NCBI GenBank assembly: GCA_027063305.1
Contig: JAMORY010000008.1
Span: 1-64,000, forward strand
Origin: Sulfurovum sp.
GTDB taxonomy: Bacteria; Campylobacterota; Campylobacteria; Campylobacterales; Sulfurovaceae
DNA length: 64,000 bases
Direction of reading: 5' to 3'
Part shown: positions 6,703-15,285 of the stretch, piece after piece
Layout of the letters: each line of letters opens with the position of its first letter
Position numbering within the stretch: the first letter of the stretch is position 1
Notes under the pieces: model-generated
What the model was told of the DNA's origin: nothing
Databases searched by the model: none
Seen by the model: only the letters and a program-made list of their open reading frames with translations
Translations under genes and position numbers: made by a program

Positions 6703-6738
6703 TTTCGAATCAAATATTTCAATGAGATATTGTACCAT
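6703..6738. promoter_or_regulatory. Fourth, degenerate operator-like site
   Basis: The stretch from TCGAATCAAATATTTC to ATATTGTACCAT aligns without gaps to the site at 4757-4790 with the last 12 bases identical. On the minus strand it places TACAAT (6734-6729) about 75 bases upstream of the gene starting at 6655. It lies 50 bases from the rtcB operator. Confidence 0.45.
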
Positions 6739-6787
6739 GTCCCAATAAAATTGAATCTACAGATAAATTGGTATATTGAACATCCTT

Positions 6788-6821
6788 ACGGACAAAATAC
6801 GACCGAAATACCCTCTATAAT
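6788..6821 (+). promoter_or_regulatory. Operator and promoter of rtcB
   Basis: ACGGACAAAATACGACCGAA (6788-6807), then ATACCCTC, then TATAAT (6816-6821). The tRNA-like RNA promoter on the other strand at 3440-3407 has the same layout base for base with few changes, including spacing. This is the strongest evidence that rtcB and that RNA are coregulated. Confidence 0.8.
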
Positions 6822-6851
6822 ATGCCTGATAAAACAAAATAGGAGTAGAAA

Positions 6852-8186
6852 ATGGATCTGCGATCATACGGATTTTTAGAGATCGACCATGAAACGTTCA
6901 AAGCAACGGGTACACCCTACAAAGTCTATGCCGAGTTGCTCGATGAAACTTCGCAGGCACAGTTTGCCGATGTGTTGGAACAACCCTATGTTACTTACGG
7001 GGCGTTGATGCCTGATGCGCATGCGGGTTACACGATGCCTATCGGGGGTGTCTGTGCGACCAAAGATGTAGTCGTGCCGCAGTTTGTCGGTTTTGATATT
7101 GGGTGTGGGATGTGTGCGTACAAAACGGACTTTAGCAAAGAGGAGGTAACGGTATATGCACAAGCGATATATGATGGTATTGTCTCAACCGTACCGCTTG
7201 GCTTTGCTACCCACAAGGATCACCAGTCGTTCAAGTACGATCTGCCGTTGACCGACTTTGCCAAAAAGGTACTGGAGAGTACGGGGCTTAAACAGCTTGG
7301 AACACTTGGTGGTGGGAACCATTTTATCGAAATCGGTTACGGCTTGGATGATAAGGTGTGGATCGTGATCCACTCCGGATCGCGCGGATTTGGGCACAAG
7401 ATAGCATCGCACTACATGGTACAGGCATATTTGCAGGTACATCCGAGTGAAGGAGTGTTGGAGAAGGTGGTGGCAGACTGGGAGGCGCGTAATGTAAAGT
7501 TCAAAGAGGCAAACCCGCAGGGGTATGCAAAGGCACTTCAAAAGTTTACGCTCAAGCAGACGATGGAGATGAACAAACGTATGAAACCCGATAACATCAA
7601 GGGGATCTACGGTTTGCATACCGATACGCTATTAGGGCAGGAGTATGTAAAAGATCAGCATTTTGCTTTGTACTTTGCGCTGGAGAACCGAAAACGGATG
7701 ATCGAAGCGATCCATGCTGTGATGAACAAGACACTTGGCAAACAAAATAAGATCGTGTTTGAGGATGAGATGCGTTTTATCAACCGTAACCATAATCATG
7801 CGGAGTTCGATACCGATAGAGGAGAGTGGATACACCGCAAAGGGGCGACCCATGCCAAAGAGGGAATGATGGGTGTCATCCCCGGCAATATGCGAGACGG
7901 CTCGTTTGTTGTCAAAGGAAAAGGGAATGAGGAGTCGCTCTTTTCATCATCACATGGTGCCGGACGGGTTATGAGCCGTGTCAAAGCCAAAAAGTCCGTA
8001 AGCATGGAGCAGTTCGAACGCTGTATGGAGGGGATCACGGGTACGGTCGATGTCAATACGCTGGATGAATCACCGTTTGCCTATAAAGATATTTTTGAAG
8101 TGATGCGTTTGCAAGAGGATCTGGTGGAGGTGGTAGAACACATCCGTCCGATCATCAATGTCAAAGACAAGCCTAAGCAGCGGTAA
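6852..8186 (+). CDS. rtcB: RNA ligase RtcB
   Basis: RtcB joins RNA 2',3'-cyclic phosphate or 3'-phosphate ends to 5'-OH ends using GTP and Mn2+, and repairs cleaved tRNA and rRNA. The 444-residue protein has all family signatures: MPDAHAGYTMPIGGV (D55, H57), GFDIGCGMC (metal-binding Cys85), GGGNHFIEI, the IHSGSRGFGH loop, NHNHAE, and the SSSHGAGR motif near residue 368 whose His is guanylylated. AGGAG lies 6 bases before the ATG. It has its own regulated promoter. No rtcA cyclase or archease is adjacent. Uma2 follows after 54 bases and may be cotranscribed. Confidence 0.96.
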   Translation: MDLRSYGFLEIDHETFKATGTPYKVYAELLDETSQAQFADVLEQPYVTYGALMPDAHAGYTMPIGGVCATKDVVVPQFVGFDIGCGMCAYKTDFSKEEVTVYAQAIYDGIVSTVPLGFATHKDHQSFKYDLPLTDFAKKVLESTGLKQLGTLGGGNHFIEIGYGLDDKVWIVIHSGSRGFGHKIASHYMVQAYLQVHPSEGVLEKVVADWEARNVKFKEANPQGYAKALQKFTLKQTMEMNKRMKPDNIKGIYGLHTDTLLGQEYVKDQHFALYFALENRKRMIEAIHAVMNKTLGKQNKIVFEDEMRFINRNHNHAEFDTDRGEWIHRKGATHAKEGMMGVIPGNMRDGSFVVKGKGNEESLFSSSHGAGRVMSRVKAKKSVSMEQFERCMEGITGTVDVNTLDESPFAYKDIFEVMRLQEDLVEVVEHIRPIINVKDKPKQR

Positions 8187-8240
8187 TGAGCAGGTTTGTA
8201 AAATTATGTTACAATAATACCAAACAGTTCCAAGGAGCAT

Positions 8241-8795
8241 ATGATGGGTGCACTCAGAGAGGAAGATCTTCCGAACTATACCTATGAAGATTACTTGTTG
8301 TGGGAGGGTGATTGGGAAATGGTTGAGGGTATTGCGTATGCCATGAGTCCTGCACCGACAATAACGCATCAGGAGATCAACGGTAATATCTACTCTGCGA
8401 TGAAAGAAGCACTTCAAAATTGCAAGAATTGCAAAGTGTTACCTGAAGTCGATTGGAAGATTGCAGATGATACTGTGGTGCGCCCCGACACTCTTGTCGT
8501 TTGCAACCTTAAAGATCGAGGTGCGGCTTTAGAGCAGACACCTAGTATTATCTTTGAGGTACTCTCTCCTTCAACCAAAAAGAAAGACAGAAACCTCAAA
8601 TATAACCTTTATGCTTCCCAGAAGGTCAAGTACTACATTATGGTTGATCCTGCGGGGATGTTCGCAGAGGTATATCGACTTAATGAGAACGGCGTTTACC
8701 GTATGGAAGGGGAGTTCAAATCTGAGTGTTACCATTTTGATATCGGTGGATGTGCGTTTGATTTCTCATTTGAAACGGTGTTTGATATAGACTAA
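8241..8795 (+). CDS. Uma2 family protein (PD-(D/E)XK-like, DUF820)
   Basis: 184 residues with the Uma2 pattern: opening YTYEDYLLWEGDWEMVEGIAY, MSPAP.ITHQEINGNI, PEVDWKIADDTVVRPDTLVV and IIFEVLSPSTKKKDRNLK, then YYIMVDP. These supply the acidic and Lys residues of the restriction-endonuclease-like fold. The family is abundant in cyanobacteria and often near mobile elements; its substrate is unknown. RBS AAGGAG precedes the ATG. It follows rtcB on the same strand. Confidence 0.85.
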   Translation: MMGALREEDLPNYTYEDYLLWEGDWEMVEGIAYAMSPAPTITHQEINGNIYSAMKEALQNCKNCKVLPEVDWKIADDTVVRPDTLVVCNLKDRGAALEQTPSIIFEVLSPSTKKKDRNLKYNLYASQKVKYYIMVDPAGMFAEVYRLNENGVYRMEGEFKSECYHFDIGGCAFDFSFETVFDID

Positions 8796-8801
8796 ACTGT
8801 T

Positions 8802-9995
8802 TTATGATTGCGCCGGTTCCGGCAACGACTCCACATAGATACTCTGACTCGGGAAGGCAAAGCTGCTACCGTTTTCCTCAACGATTTTCATGATCTTGAT
8901 ATGAATATCTTCACGTATCTCCAAATATTTCGCCCAGTTCGCCGTAGCGGTGAAGGTGTAGATGAAGATATTGAGCGAAGAGTCACCGAACGAGTCGAAA
9001 TAGACCATGAGCGAGTCTTTCTGACTGATACCCTCATGTTTTTTGAGCATCAGTTCGATGTCGTTCTTAATGGCAACGATCTGTGCTGAAGTCGTGCCGT
9101 AGGTTAATCCGATATGCATCTTAATACGTCTGATACCGCGGCGTGAGAAGTTCTCGATGGGTTTATTGGCTACAAGTTGGTTGGGTACGGTAATAAGCGT
9201 CTTTTGGAATGAGCGTATCTTGGTCGTACGCATACCGACATCTTCGACCACTCCTTCGACACCGCCGACCTTCACCCACTCACCGATACGGATGGACTTG
9301 TCCGCAAGTAGGGCGAAAGAGCCAAAGAGGTTGGAAGCGGTATCTTTGGCAGCCAAGGCGAATGCAAGACCACCCAGACCGAGTGAGGCGATCAGTCCGG
9401 TAACGTTGATACCCCAAACCGTAAGCATCGCCGCAAGTCCGATACCGCCGATGATAATCTTTACGATCGTTAAGATGAAGTTCCCCATCTCTTTGGAGAG
9501 GTCAGGATTGAACTTGGATGTCGCTTTATAGAAGAGGTCTCTAAGCGCTTCGGCAATAGCAAGGATCGCCCAAAAAAGAGTATAGATGACCAAAGTATTT
9601 AAAATATTCTTGATAAACGGGGTCTCTTTAAAAATAAAGAGGAAGAAGAAGTGCAGCCCCATGATGATGAATGCAAAGCGTATCGGCTCTTTGAGTGCGG
9701 AGATAACACGATCATCATAGTAGGTCGATGAGCGCTTTGCCAGTGTCTGGAGCGAACTTAGGACGATATAGGTGAAGAATTTGCGTAAAAGCAGAATAAA
9801 AAGGAAAACGATGATCGCTAAAAGCAGGTTTGCCAAAGGGATGTCGAAGATCGTTTGCTGAAAGATATGCCCGTACTTTGAGGTATAAAGAGGAATAAGC
9901 AGATCTTGTATCTCTTGGGCAAGTCCGAGGTCGAGGTCTTCTATAACGTTTAAGCTTTGGGTCAGGTTTTGTTCGGTGGTGTTTACGTCAGGCAT
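8802..9995 (-). CDS. Small-conductance mechanosensitive channel (MscS family)
   Basis: 397 residues with several hydrophobic segments (about 50-75, 105-135, 140-160, 180-205), the pore helix region LGLGGLAFALAAKDTASNLFGSFALL and the beta domain IGEWVKVGGVEGVVEDVGMRTTKIRSFQ typical of MscS. Located in the inner membrane, releasing solutes on hypo-osmotic shock. The C-terminal mixed domain ends ...SQSIYVESLP. Larger than E. coli MscS owing to extra N-terminal helices. Convergent with uma2. Confidence 0.92.
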   Translation of the reverse strand: MPDVNTTEQNLTQSLNVIEDLDLGLAQEIQDLLIPLYTSKYGHIFQQTIFDIPLANLLLAIIVFLFILLLRKFFTYIVLSSLQTLAKRSSTYYDDRVISALKEPIRFAFIIMGLHFFFLFIFKETPFIKNILNTLVIYTLFWAILAIAEALRDLFYKATSKFNPDLSKEMGNFILTIVKIIIGGIGLAAMLTVWGINVTGLIASLGLGGLAFALAAKDTASNLFGSFALLADKSIRIGEWVKVGGVEGVVEDVGMRTTKIRSFQKTLITVPNQLVANKPIENFSRRGIRRIKMHIGLTYGTTSAQIVAIKNDIELMLKKHEGISQKDSLMVYFDSFGDSSLNIFIYTFTATANWAKYLEIREDIHIKIMKIVEENGSSFAFPSQSIYVESLPEPAQS

Positions 9996-10074
9996 AAAAC
10001 TCCTTCACATTTAATTCACGATATGATAATAGAATCGCAATTATAGCCATTAATTATATTAAGAAGGTCACAAA

Positions 10075-10818
10075 ATGAGTAGAATAAGAAATTTTTTATT
10101 ACTATATATCTTTTTGCAAACGCTTCTCTTTGCCGGTATCAAAGAGATCGATTATCGTGGAACATTCGGTATTTTCGGTACGGTGGGAACTATTAAGAAC
10201 CGTATAGAACGTAAAGAGAAGAGCTACCGTATTGAGACGACCGTTACGTTGGCAGGTATGGCAAAAATGCTTTTGGGTGGACAAACGGAGCATTATCTCT
10301 CGAAAGGACACATCGAGAACGGCTTAATGGTAACGGATTACTACCGGATGGTTACACGAAAAAAAGGCAAAGTAACGACCAAGGAGTATAGTGTAGACCA
10401 TGAGAGTCACAGTATTATAAAGCGCTATAAACGTGTAAAAAAGGGGAAAGTGCTAAAATCCTATACGACAAAGTTGAACTTCTATGCCAAAGATGATCTC
10501 TTAACGCTCTATTTCAATATGGACAGGCATATTCGGAACCATCAAGGACAACACCTCTTTAGGCTAAAAGCAGTTGGGCTTGAGAAGCAAAAAGGGATCG
10601 TGCAGATCACCGTAGCCACACCCAGAGAGGTTCCGGCATATAAGGAGGATCTGGGTAAAAGTGCCAGCTGGTATGCTAAAGCATTGATCGTACAGAAGAA
10701 TTTCCGTAAGAAAAAAGGTGATATTCTACTTTCGGTAGATAAGGACGGTTACATCCGTAAAGCAGTGATAAAAGATATTTTACTTTATGGTGATGCCCAG
10801 CTGGAGCGTGTCAAATAG
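10075..10818 (+). CDS. Exported DUF3108-like protein
   Basis: 247 residues starting with a signal peptide (MSRIRNFLLLYIFLQTLLFAG). The rest is beta-strand-rich and Lys-rich: EIDYRGTFGIFGTVGTIKN, YRIETTVTLAGMAKMLLGG, and LNFYAKDDLLTLYFNMDRHI resemble DUF3108 periplasmic proteins, a family tied to the cell envelope but without known activity. RBS AAGAAGG precedes the ATG. It is convergent with the small gene at 10811, overlapping by a few bases. Confidence 0.65.
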   Translation: MSRIRNFLLLYIFLQTLLFAGIKEIDYRGTFGIFGTVGTIKNRIERKEKSYRIETTVTLAGMAKMLLGGQTEHYLSKGHIENGLMVTDYYRMVTRKKGKVTTKEYSVDHESHSIIKRYKRVKKGKVLKSYTTKLNFYAKDDLLTLYFNMDRHIRNHQGQHLFRLKAVGLEKQKGIVQITVATPREVPAYKEDLGKSASWYAKALIVQKNFRKKKGDILLSVDKDGYIRKAVIKDILLYGDAQLERVK

Positions 10819-11071
10819 GCTTAGCCTTCAGCACGAAGTCAATGACCTTCGCATCGCTCATTTCACAAGGTTTGAGCGTTCCTGATCCAATGGTGGGGTA
10901 GTAGTTCCCGCTGACCACATCGTTTCCGCCGAGTTCATGGGCATAGAGCTTCAATAATCTTCCTTCAAGCAGGGTCTCTTTTCGCAGTAAGTAACGTCTG
11001 TTACGGTACATCACATCATTGGCACCATCAGGTAGCGCTTGTAGTTTCGTGTAAAATTCAGTTTTATTCAT
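10811..11071 (-). CDS. Small conserved hypothetical protein
   Basis: 86 residues from the ATG at 11071 (MNKTEFYTKLQALPDG); an upstream in-frame GTG at 11095 would add eight residues but lacks a better RBS. Contains YRNRRYLLRKETLLEGRLLKLYAHELGGNDVVSGNYY and a C-terminal LKPCEMSDAKVIDFV. It resembles small Campylobacterota proteins of unknown function. Cytoplasmic by composition. Confidence 0.65.
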   Translation of the reverse strand: MNKTEFYTKLQALPDGANDVMYRNRRYLLRKETLLEGRLLKLYAHELGGNDVVSGNYYPTIGSGTLKPCEMSDAKVIDFVLKAKPI

Positions 11072-11247
11072 AGAGATATTGTATCTCGCACCCACTTAGC
11101 CCTAGCTACTGAAAAATATGGTACACTTCGCCAAAAATCAGCTAAAGAATACTCTCTACCAGTATATTTCCCCCTTCTTGCCAAGGGCAAAGCTTTAGTG
11201 AGAGGAATTGAAGTGTGGCTTTGCTGCACTTCATGGAGACAATAATT

Positions 11248-12150
11248 ATGAAAGAACGAATTAAAAATATGGACAGAGGTATCGTATTGATGCTTCTTGC
11301 CTCCCTTACCTTTGCGATGATGGGCGGGTTCGCCAAACTGCTTACCCAGCAGCTTCCCGCGCTTGAAGTAACATTCTTTCGCAATATTTTCGGAGTGGTC
11401 ATCATTGCGCTTGCCATCTGGAAAGTACCGCTCAAACAAAAAGGAGGCAAACCGCTGCTGCTCTTTTTCCGCGGTGCCATGGGTTTTTTAGCGCTGCTTG
11501 CCTACTTTTACATTATGGGGAAGATCCCGTTAGGAGAGGCGATCACCTACAATAAGACATCACCGCTTTTTGTCGCTTTTTTCGCTTGGCTCTTTTTGAA
11601 AGAGAAACTGCATTGGAGTGCGCTTATCGCACTTATTCTCGGGTTTGCGGGTATCGTACTCATCGCTCAGCCCGAAGGCGGTGTGTTCGACAAATACGAT
11701 ATGCTCGGTATCTTCTCCGGGATCGGTGCGGCGCTGGCATACACCTCCATACGGGAGCTTCGCCAGTACTATGATACACGTGCCATTGTGATGAGCTTTA
11801 TGCTGGTAGGGACACTGGGACCCCTGCTTTTTATGGCGATCGGTACGCTTTATGAAGCACCGCAGGGATGGGACTGGATCATCGCACCGTTCGTGATGCC
11901 TCAAGGCGTGCAGTGGCTCTATATTGTAGCCGTAGGGACAAGCGCGACCGTCTCTCAGCTTCTCATGACCAAAGCATATGAGCTGACCAAAGCGGGGATC
12001 GTAGGGACGATCAGTTATACCAATATTGTCTTTGGGATGTTCATTGGGATTGCACTGGGAGATCCTATTCCCTCATTTTCAACCATTTTGGGTATAATCT
12101 TAGTCATTATCTCCGGGCTTATTGTAGCGCTGGTGAAAGAGAAAGGATAA
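11248..12150 (+). CDS. EamA/DMT family permease
   Basis: Ten hydrophobic helices in two EamA repeats ([22 protein letters not shown] and [21 protein letters not shown]). Members export amino acids, nucleobases or other metabolites; the substrate is not predictable here. I chose the ATG at 11248 ([11 protein letters not shown]), preceded by GGAGA at 8 bases; an in-frame ATG at 11215 lies in a region without an RBS. The stop is 2 bases before kdsA, so the two are probably cotranscribed. Confidence 0.87.
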   Translation: MKERIKNMDRGIVLMLLASLTFAMMGGFAKLLTQQLPALEVTFFRNIFGVVIIALAIWKVPLKQKGGKPLLLFFRGAMGFLALLAYFYIMGKIPLGEAITYNKTSPLFVAFFAWLFLKEKLHWSALIALILGFAGIVLIAQPEGGVFDKYDMLGIFSGIGAALAYTSIRELRQYYDTRAIVMSFMLVGTLGPLLFMAIGTLYEAPQGWDWIIAPFVMPQGVQWLYIVAVGTSATVSQLLMTKAYELTKAGIVGTISYTNIVFGMFIGIALGDPIPSFSTILGIILVIISGLIVALVKEKG

Positions 12151-12152
12151 CG

Positions 12153-12953
12153 ATGATACTGATAGCAGGTCCGTGTGTACTGGAGAGCCGTGATAATGTC
12201 ATGCGTATTGCCGAGAGTCTCGGCAAGTACCATGATGACTGTACCAAGGAGTTTTATTTCAAGGCGAGTTTCGACAAAGCCAACCGTACTTCGCTGGATA
12301 GTTTTAGAGGCCCGGGTCTTGAAGAGGGACTAAAGATGCTTGCTGAAGTAAAGGAGCAGTTTGGGTACAAGATACTCACTGATGTTCATGACTATACACA
12401 GCCTGCATCTGTTGCTGAGGTGGCGGATGTACTTCAGATCCCCGCTTTTTTGTGTCGTCAGACTGACCTTCTTGTCGCCGCGGCAAAAACTGATGCGGTA
12501 GTGAACATCAAAAAAGGGCAGTTTTTGGCACCTGCAGCGATGGAACACTCGGTCAAGAAAGTGCTTAAAACCCGTGGGTTTGACGGTGAAGCGACTTATG
12601 AGAGTGCGCAGAAGTACAACGTATGGCTCACTGAGCGCGGAACGACATTCGGGTATGGTAATCTGGTTGTCGATATGCGTGGTCTAGTGACCATGCGTCA
12701 GTTCGCCCCGGTGGTATTTGATGCGACCCACTCGGTACAGATGCCAGCAAGCGGCGGTGCAAGCAGCGGTGGAGACAGCAGTTTCGTACCGTACCTTTCA
12801 CGTGCTGCGGCAGCGGTAGGTGTGGACGGTTTCTTCTTTGAAACGCATTTTGACCCGAGCATCGCACTCAGTGACGGCCCCAATATGATCGAGTTGCAGA
12901 AACTGGATACGTTGATAGAACAGATCGATGCGATCAGGTCGATCGTGGAGTGA
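12153..12953 (+). CDS. kdsA: 3-deoxy-D-manno-octulosonate 8-phosphate synthase
   Basis: KdsA condenses arabinose 5-phosphate with phosphoenolpyruvate, giving KDO-8-P for lipopolysaccharide. 266 residues with [52 protein letters not shown], the INIKKGQF motif, and DATHSVQMP...[17 protein letters not shown]. Tightly follows the EamA gene and is followed by ribH and nusB, an order common in Campylobacterota. A hairpin CGTGGA/TCCACG spans the stop codon. Confidence 0.96.
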   Translation: MILIAGPCVLESRDNVMRIAESLGKYHDDCTKEFYFKASFDKANRTSLDSFRGPGLEEGLKMLAEVKEQFGYKILTDVHDYTQPASVAEVADVLQIPAFLCRQTDLLVAAAKTDAVVNIKKGQFLAPAAMEHSVKKVLKTRGFDGEATYESAQKYNVWLTERGTTFGYGNLVVDMRGLVTMRQFAPVVFDATHSVQMPASGGASSGGDSSFVPYLSRAAAAVGVDGFFFETHFDPSIALSDGPNMIELQKLDTLIEQIDAIRSIVE

Positions 12954-12965
12954 TCCACGGATCGA

Positions 12966-13052
12966 AATGAATAATTAATAATGAATAGTGAATAATGTCG
13001 GTATGCTTTTCTGACGAAAAGCTTCTGTAAGTCGAGGTGTTTCCACCCCGAT
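12966..13052. repeat. Composite repeat (locus 2) between kdsA and ribH
   Basis: Heptamers aatgaat, aattaat, aatgaat, agtgaat (12966-12993), then a palindrome GGTATGCTTTT-ctgacg-AAAAGC (13000-13022), then a second imperfect palindrome led by GTAAG with arms near TCGAGGTGG/CCACCCCGA (13027-13052). Confidence 0.7.
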
Positions 13053-13081
13053 AATTGATTGAATAAAAACAAAGGAAGAAT

Positions 13082-13552
13082 ATGAAAATCGTAGAAGGAA
13101 ATCTCTCAGTAGACAAGAGCAAGAAAGTAGCGATCATCAATGCGCGTTTTAACCACTTCATCACTGACAGATTGGTAGAAGGTGCGAAAGATGCATATGC
13201 AAGACATGGAGGAGATCCAGAAGCGCTTGACCTCATTTTGGTACCCGGAGCGTTCGAGATCCCGTTCGCACTTGACAAAGCACTGGCATCAGGGAAGTAT
13301 GATGCGGTATGTTGTCTTGGTGCCGTGATCAGAGGGGCGACGCCGCACTTTGACTACGTTTCGGCAGAAGCGACCAAAGGGGTGGCGAACGTAACGCTCA
13401 AGCACGGAAAACCGGCAACATTCGGTGTATTGACCGTTGACAGCATCGAGCAGGCGATCGAGAGAGCGGGTACCAAAGCAGGAAACAAAGGTGCTGAAGC
13501 GATGGTCGGTTTGATCGAGCTGATGAATCTCTATGATGCAATGAATAATTAA
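13082..13552 (+). CDS. ribH: 6,7-dimethyl-8-ribityllumazine synthase
   Basis: RibH makes the riboflavin precursor lumazine from ribitylaminouracil and dihydroxybutanone phosphate, and forms 60-mer or pentamer shells. 156 residues with [43 protein letters not shown] (catalytic His region), [37 protein letters not shown] precedes the ATG. The last codons (AMNN stop) are written by the heptamer tract that follows, so the exact C-terminus may vary between strains. Confidence 0.97.
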   Translation: MKIVEGNLSVDKSKKVAIINARFNHFITDRLVEGAKDAYARHGGDPEALDLILVPGAFEIPFALDKALASGKYDAVCCLGAVIRGATPHFDYVSAEATKGVANVTLKHGKPATFGVLTVDSIEQAIERAGTKAGNKGAEAMVGLIELMNLYDAMNN

Positions 13553-13618
13553 TAGTTAAGGTAGGCATTGCTGGGCAATGCTTTTATTTATATTCTGTAG
13601 GGTAGGCTTTAGCCTACC
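13541..13618. repeat. Composite repeat (locus 3) at the ribH 3' end
   Basis: Heptamers aatgaat, aattaat, agttaag overlap the ribH stop codon. They abut the palindrome GTAGGCATTG-ctgg-GCAATGC (13561-13581) followed by TTTTATTT. A second palindrome, GTAGGGTAGGCT-tt-AGCCTACC, is at 13597-13618. Confidence 0.7.
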
Positions 13619-13646
13619 ATTAAAAACATAAAAGGTAAAACAAAAC

Positions 13647-14039
13647 ATGGCAACAAGACACCAAGCCAGAACCGCAGTTGTAGGGTTACTTTACGCCTAT
13701 GATCTTGGCAATGAGAATATTGCAAAATTCTCCGATGATATTTTGGAAGAGGACAAGATCCGTAACAAACAAAGAGAGTTCTCCCATCAACTCTTTAATG
13801 GAACTATTGAGAACTTGAAGATGATCGACGAGGAGATCGAAAAACATTTGACCGATTGGGATTATGATAGTATCGGTAAAGTTGAAAAAGCGATCTTGCG
13901 TCTGGGATCCTATGAGATCCTTGTAGCAAAGACAGACAGAGCTATCATCATCAATGAAGCAGTGGAACTTGCCAAGGAGTTGGCGGATGACAAGTCACCG
14001 AAGTTCATTAATGGCGTACTTGATGCAATAGGGAAATAG
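13647..14039 (+). CDS. nusB: Transcription antitermination factor NusB
   Basis: 130 residues, all helical, with the family opening TRHQARTAVVGLLYAYDLGN, WDYDSIGKVEKAILRLGSYEIL and NEAVELAKELADDKSPKFINGVLDAI. NusB binds the boxA RNA with NusE (S10) and acts in rRNA antitermination. It follows ribH, a very common pairing. RBS AAAGG precedes the ATG by a usual distance. Confidence 0.96.
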   Translation: MATRHQARTAVVGLLYAYDLGNENIAKFSDDILEEDKIRNKQREFSHQLFNGTIENLKMIDEEIEKHLTDWDYDSIGKVEKAILRLGSYEILVAKTDRAIIINEAVELAKELADDKSPKFINGVLDAIGK

Positions 14040-14052
14040 ATTTCCCTATTGC

Positions 14053-14110
14053 AAATGAGTAATGAGTAACGGAATAATGAATAATTGAGGTATGCGTTTT
14101 TTCAAAACGC
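14053..14110. repeat. Composite repeat (locus 4) after nusB
   Basis: Heptamer-like tract aatgagt, aatgagt, then drifting units up to aattgag, followed by GGTATGCGTTTT-ttc-AAAACGC (14089-14110) and TTTTAATTT. Same order and orientation as loci 2 and 3. Confidence 0.68.
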
Positions 14111-14140
14111 TTTTAATTTAAATAAAAAGAAGGAATAGAT

Positions 14141-14242
14141 ATGTCAATTAATAAAAGCATTTCGCAGAAATGCATACTAACACTATTCACTATTCACTAT
14201 TCACTATTCACTAAAGACACCAGAGGTGTCGCATGCGTATGA
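14141..14242 (+). CDS. Short ORF created around a repeat before mqnC
   Basis: AGAAGGAATAGAT precedes an ATG (14141), a gene-like start. The frame gives MSINKSISQKCILTLFTIHY and a stop at 14240-14242 that overlaps the mqnC start. Most of it is repeat-derived (palindrome plus tattcac heptamers). It may be the remains of an original mqnC start displaced by repeat insertion, or a leader peptide coupled to mqnC. Translation is uncertain. Confidence 0.35.
   Translation: MSINKSISQKCILTLFTIHYSLFTKDTRGVACV
14151..14211. repeat. Composite repeat (locus 5), inverted, before mqnC
   Basis: Palindrome GCATTT-cgcag-AAATGC followed by ATAC (14157-14177), then four perfect copies of tattcac (14184-14211). 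Read on the other strand it is agtgaata-type heptamers, then GTATGC, palindrome, TTTTATT: the same plan as loci 2 to 4 in opposite orientation. Confidence 0.72.
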
Positions 14243-15279
14243 CCATCGACGAAGCGGTCGATCTTATTGAAAATGCCGACCTTAAGACACTGGGGCGTAT
14301 GGCGTTGGAGAAAAAACGGGAACTGCATCCTAAAAAAGTCACTACGTTTGTAGTCGACCGTAACATCAACTACACCAATATCTGCTGGGTAGACTGTAAA
14401 TTTTGTGCATTCTATACGCATGAGAAGAGAGAGGATGCCTACATTCTCTCTTTTGATGAGATAGATCAAAAGATCGATGAACTCATTGCCATTGGCGGTA
14501 CGCAGATACTCTTTCAGGGTGGGGTGCATCCCAAGCTGGAGATCGAGTGGTATGAGGATCTTGTCGCGCATATTCATAACAAATATCCGCAGGTGACCAT
14601 TCACGGCTTCTCTGCCATCGAGATAGACTATATCGCCAAACGTTCAGGGCTTGGCATCAGGGAAGTGTTGAGACGTTTGCAGGCAAAGGGACTCAGTTCC
14701 ATTCCGGGTGCCGGAGCGGAGATACTGAGTGATCGTGTACGTGATATTATTGCGCCTAAAAAGCTTGATAAGGATACATGGCTTGAAGTGCATCGTGAAG
14801 CACACAAACTGGGCATCAAGTCCACTGCAACGATGATGTACGGAACGGTTGAGACCACCCGTGAGATCGTAGAGCATTTTGATCTGGTACGTCAGCTTCA
14901 GGATGAAACGGGTGGTTTTAGAGCATTCATTATGTGGAGTTACCAGAGTGACAATACACAGCTTAAACGTGAACTGCCCACTATCACCAAAACCACTTCC
15001 AACCAGTACCTGCGTTACCTGGCCGTTGCCAGACTCTTTTTGGACAATGTTCCCAACATTCAGAGTTCATGGGTGACACAGGGAAGTTACATCGGTCAGA
15101 TGGCACTGCTTTTTGGCGCCAACGACCTTGGTTCGACCATGATGGAAGAGAATGTCGTCTCCGCCGCAGGTGCAAAGAACCAGATGAATCAGGAAGAGAT
15201 GATACGCCTTATTAAAGATGTTGGTGAGAACCCCGCAAAGCGTAACACGGCGTATGAGATACTTGAACGTTATTACTAA
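14233..15279 (+). CDS. mqnC: Cyclic dehypoxanthinyl futalosine synthase (radical SAM)
   Basis: MqnC converts dehypoxanthinyl futalosine to its cyclic form in the futalosine route to menaquinone, the quinone of Campylobacterota. 348 residues with the radical-SAM cluster CWVDCKFCAF (C-x3-C-x2-C) near residue 50, GGTQILFQGGVHP, and the C-terminal SWVTQGSYIGQMALLFGANDLGSTMMEENVVSAAG that separates MqnC from MqnE. AGAGGTG precedes the ATG. Confidence 0.94.
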   Translation: MRMTIDEAVDLIENADLKTLGRMALEKKRELHPKKVTTFVVDRNINYTNICWVDCKFCAFYTHEKREDAYILSFDEIDQKIDELIAIGGTQILFQGGVHPKLEIEWYEDLVAHIHNKYPQVTIHGFSAIEIDYIAKRSGLGIREVLRRLQAKGLSSIPGAGAEILSDRVRDIIAPKKLDKDTWLEVHREAHKLGIKSTATMMYGTVETTREIVEHFDLVRQLQDETGGFRAFIMWSYQSDNTQLKRELPTITKTTSNQYLRYLAVARLFLDNVPNIQSSWVTQGSYIGQMALLFGANDLGSTMMEENVVSAAGAKNQMNQEEMIRLIKDVGENPAKRNTAYEILERYY

Positions 15280-15285
15280 CGTTTC

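Noticed and set aside
6852-8186. RtcA or archease fused to or beside RtcB
   Set aside because: RtcB is full length and no neighbour shows RtcA cyclase or archease motifs.
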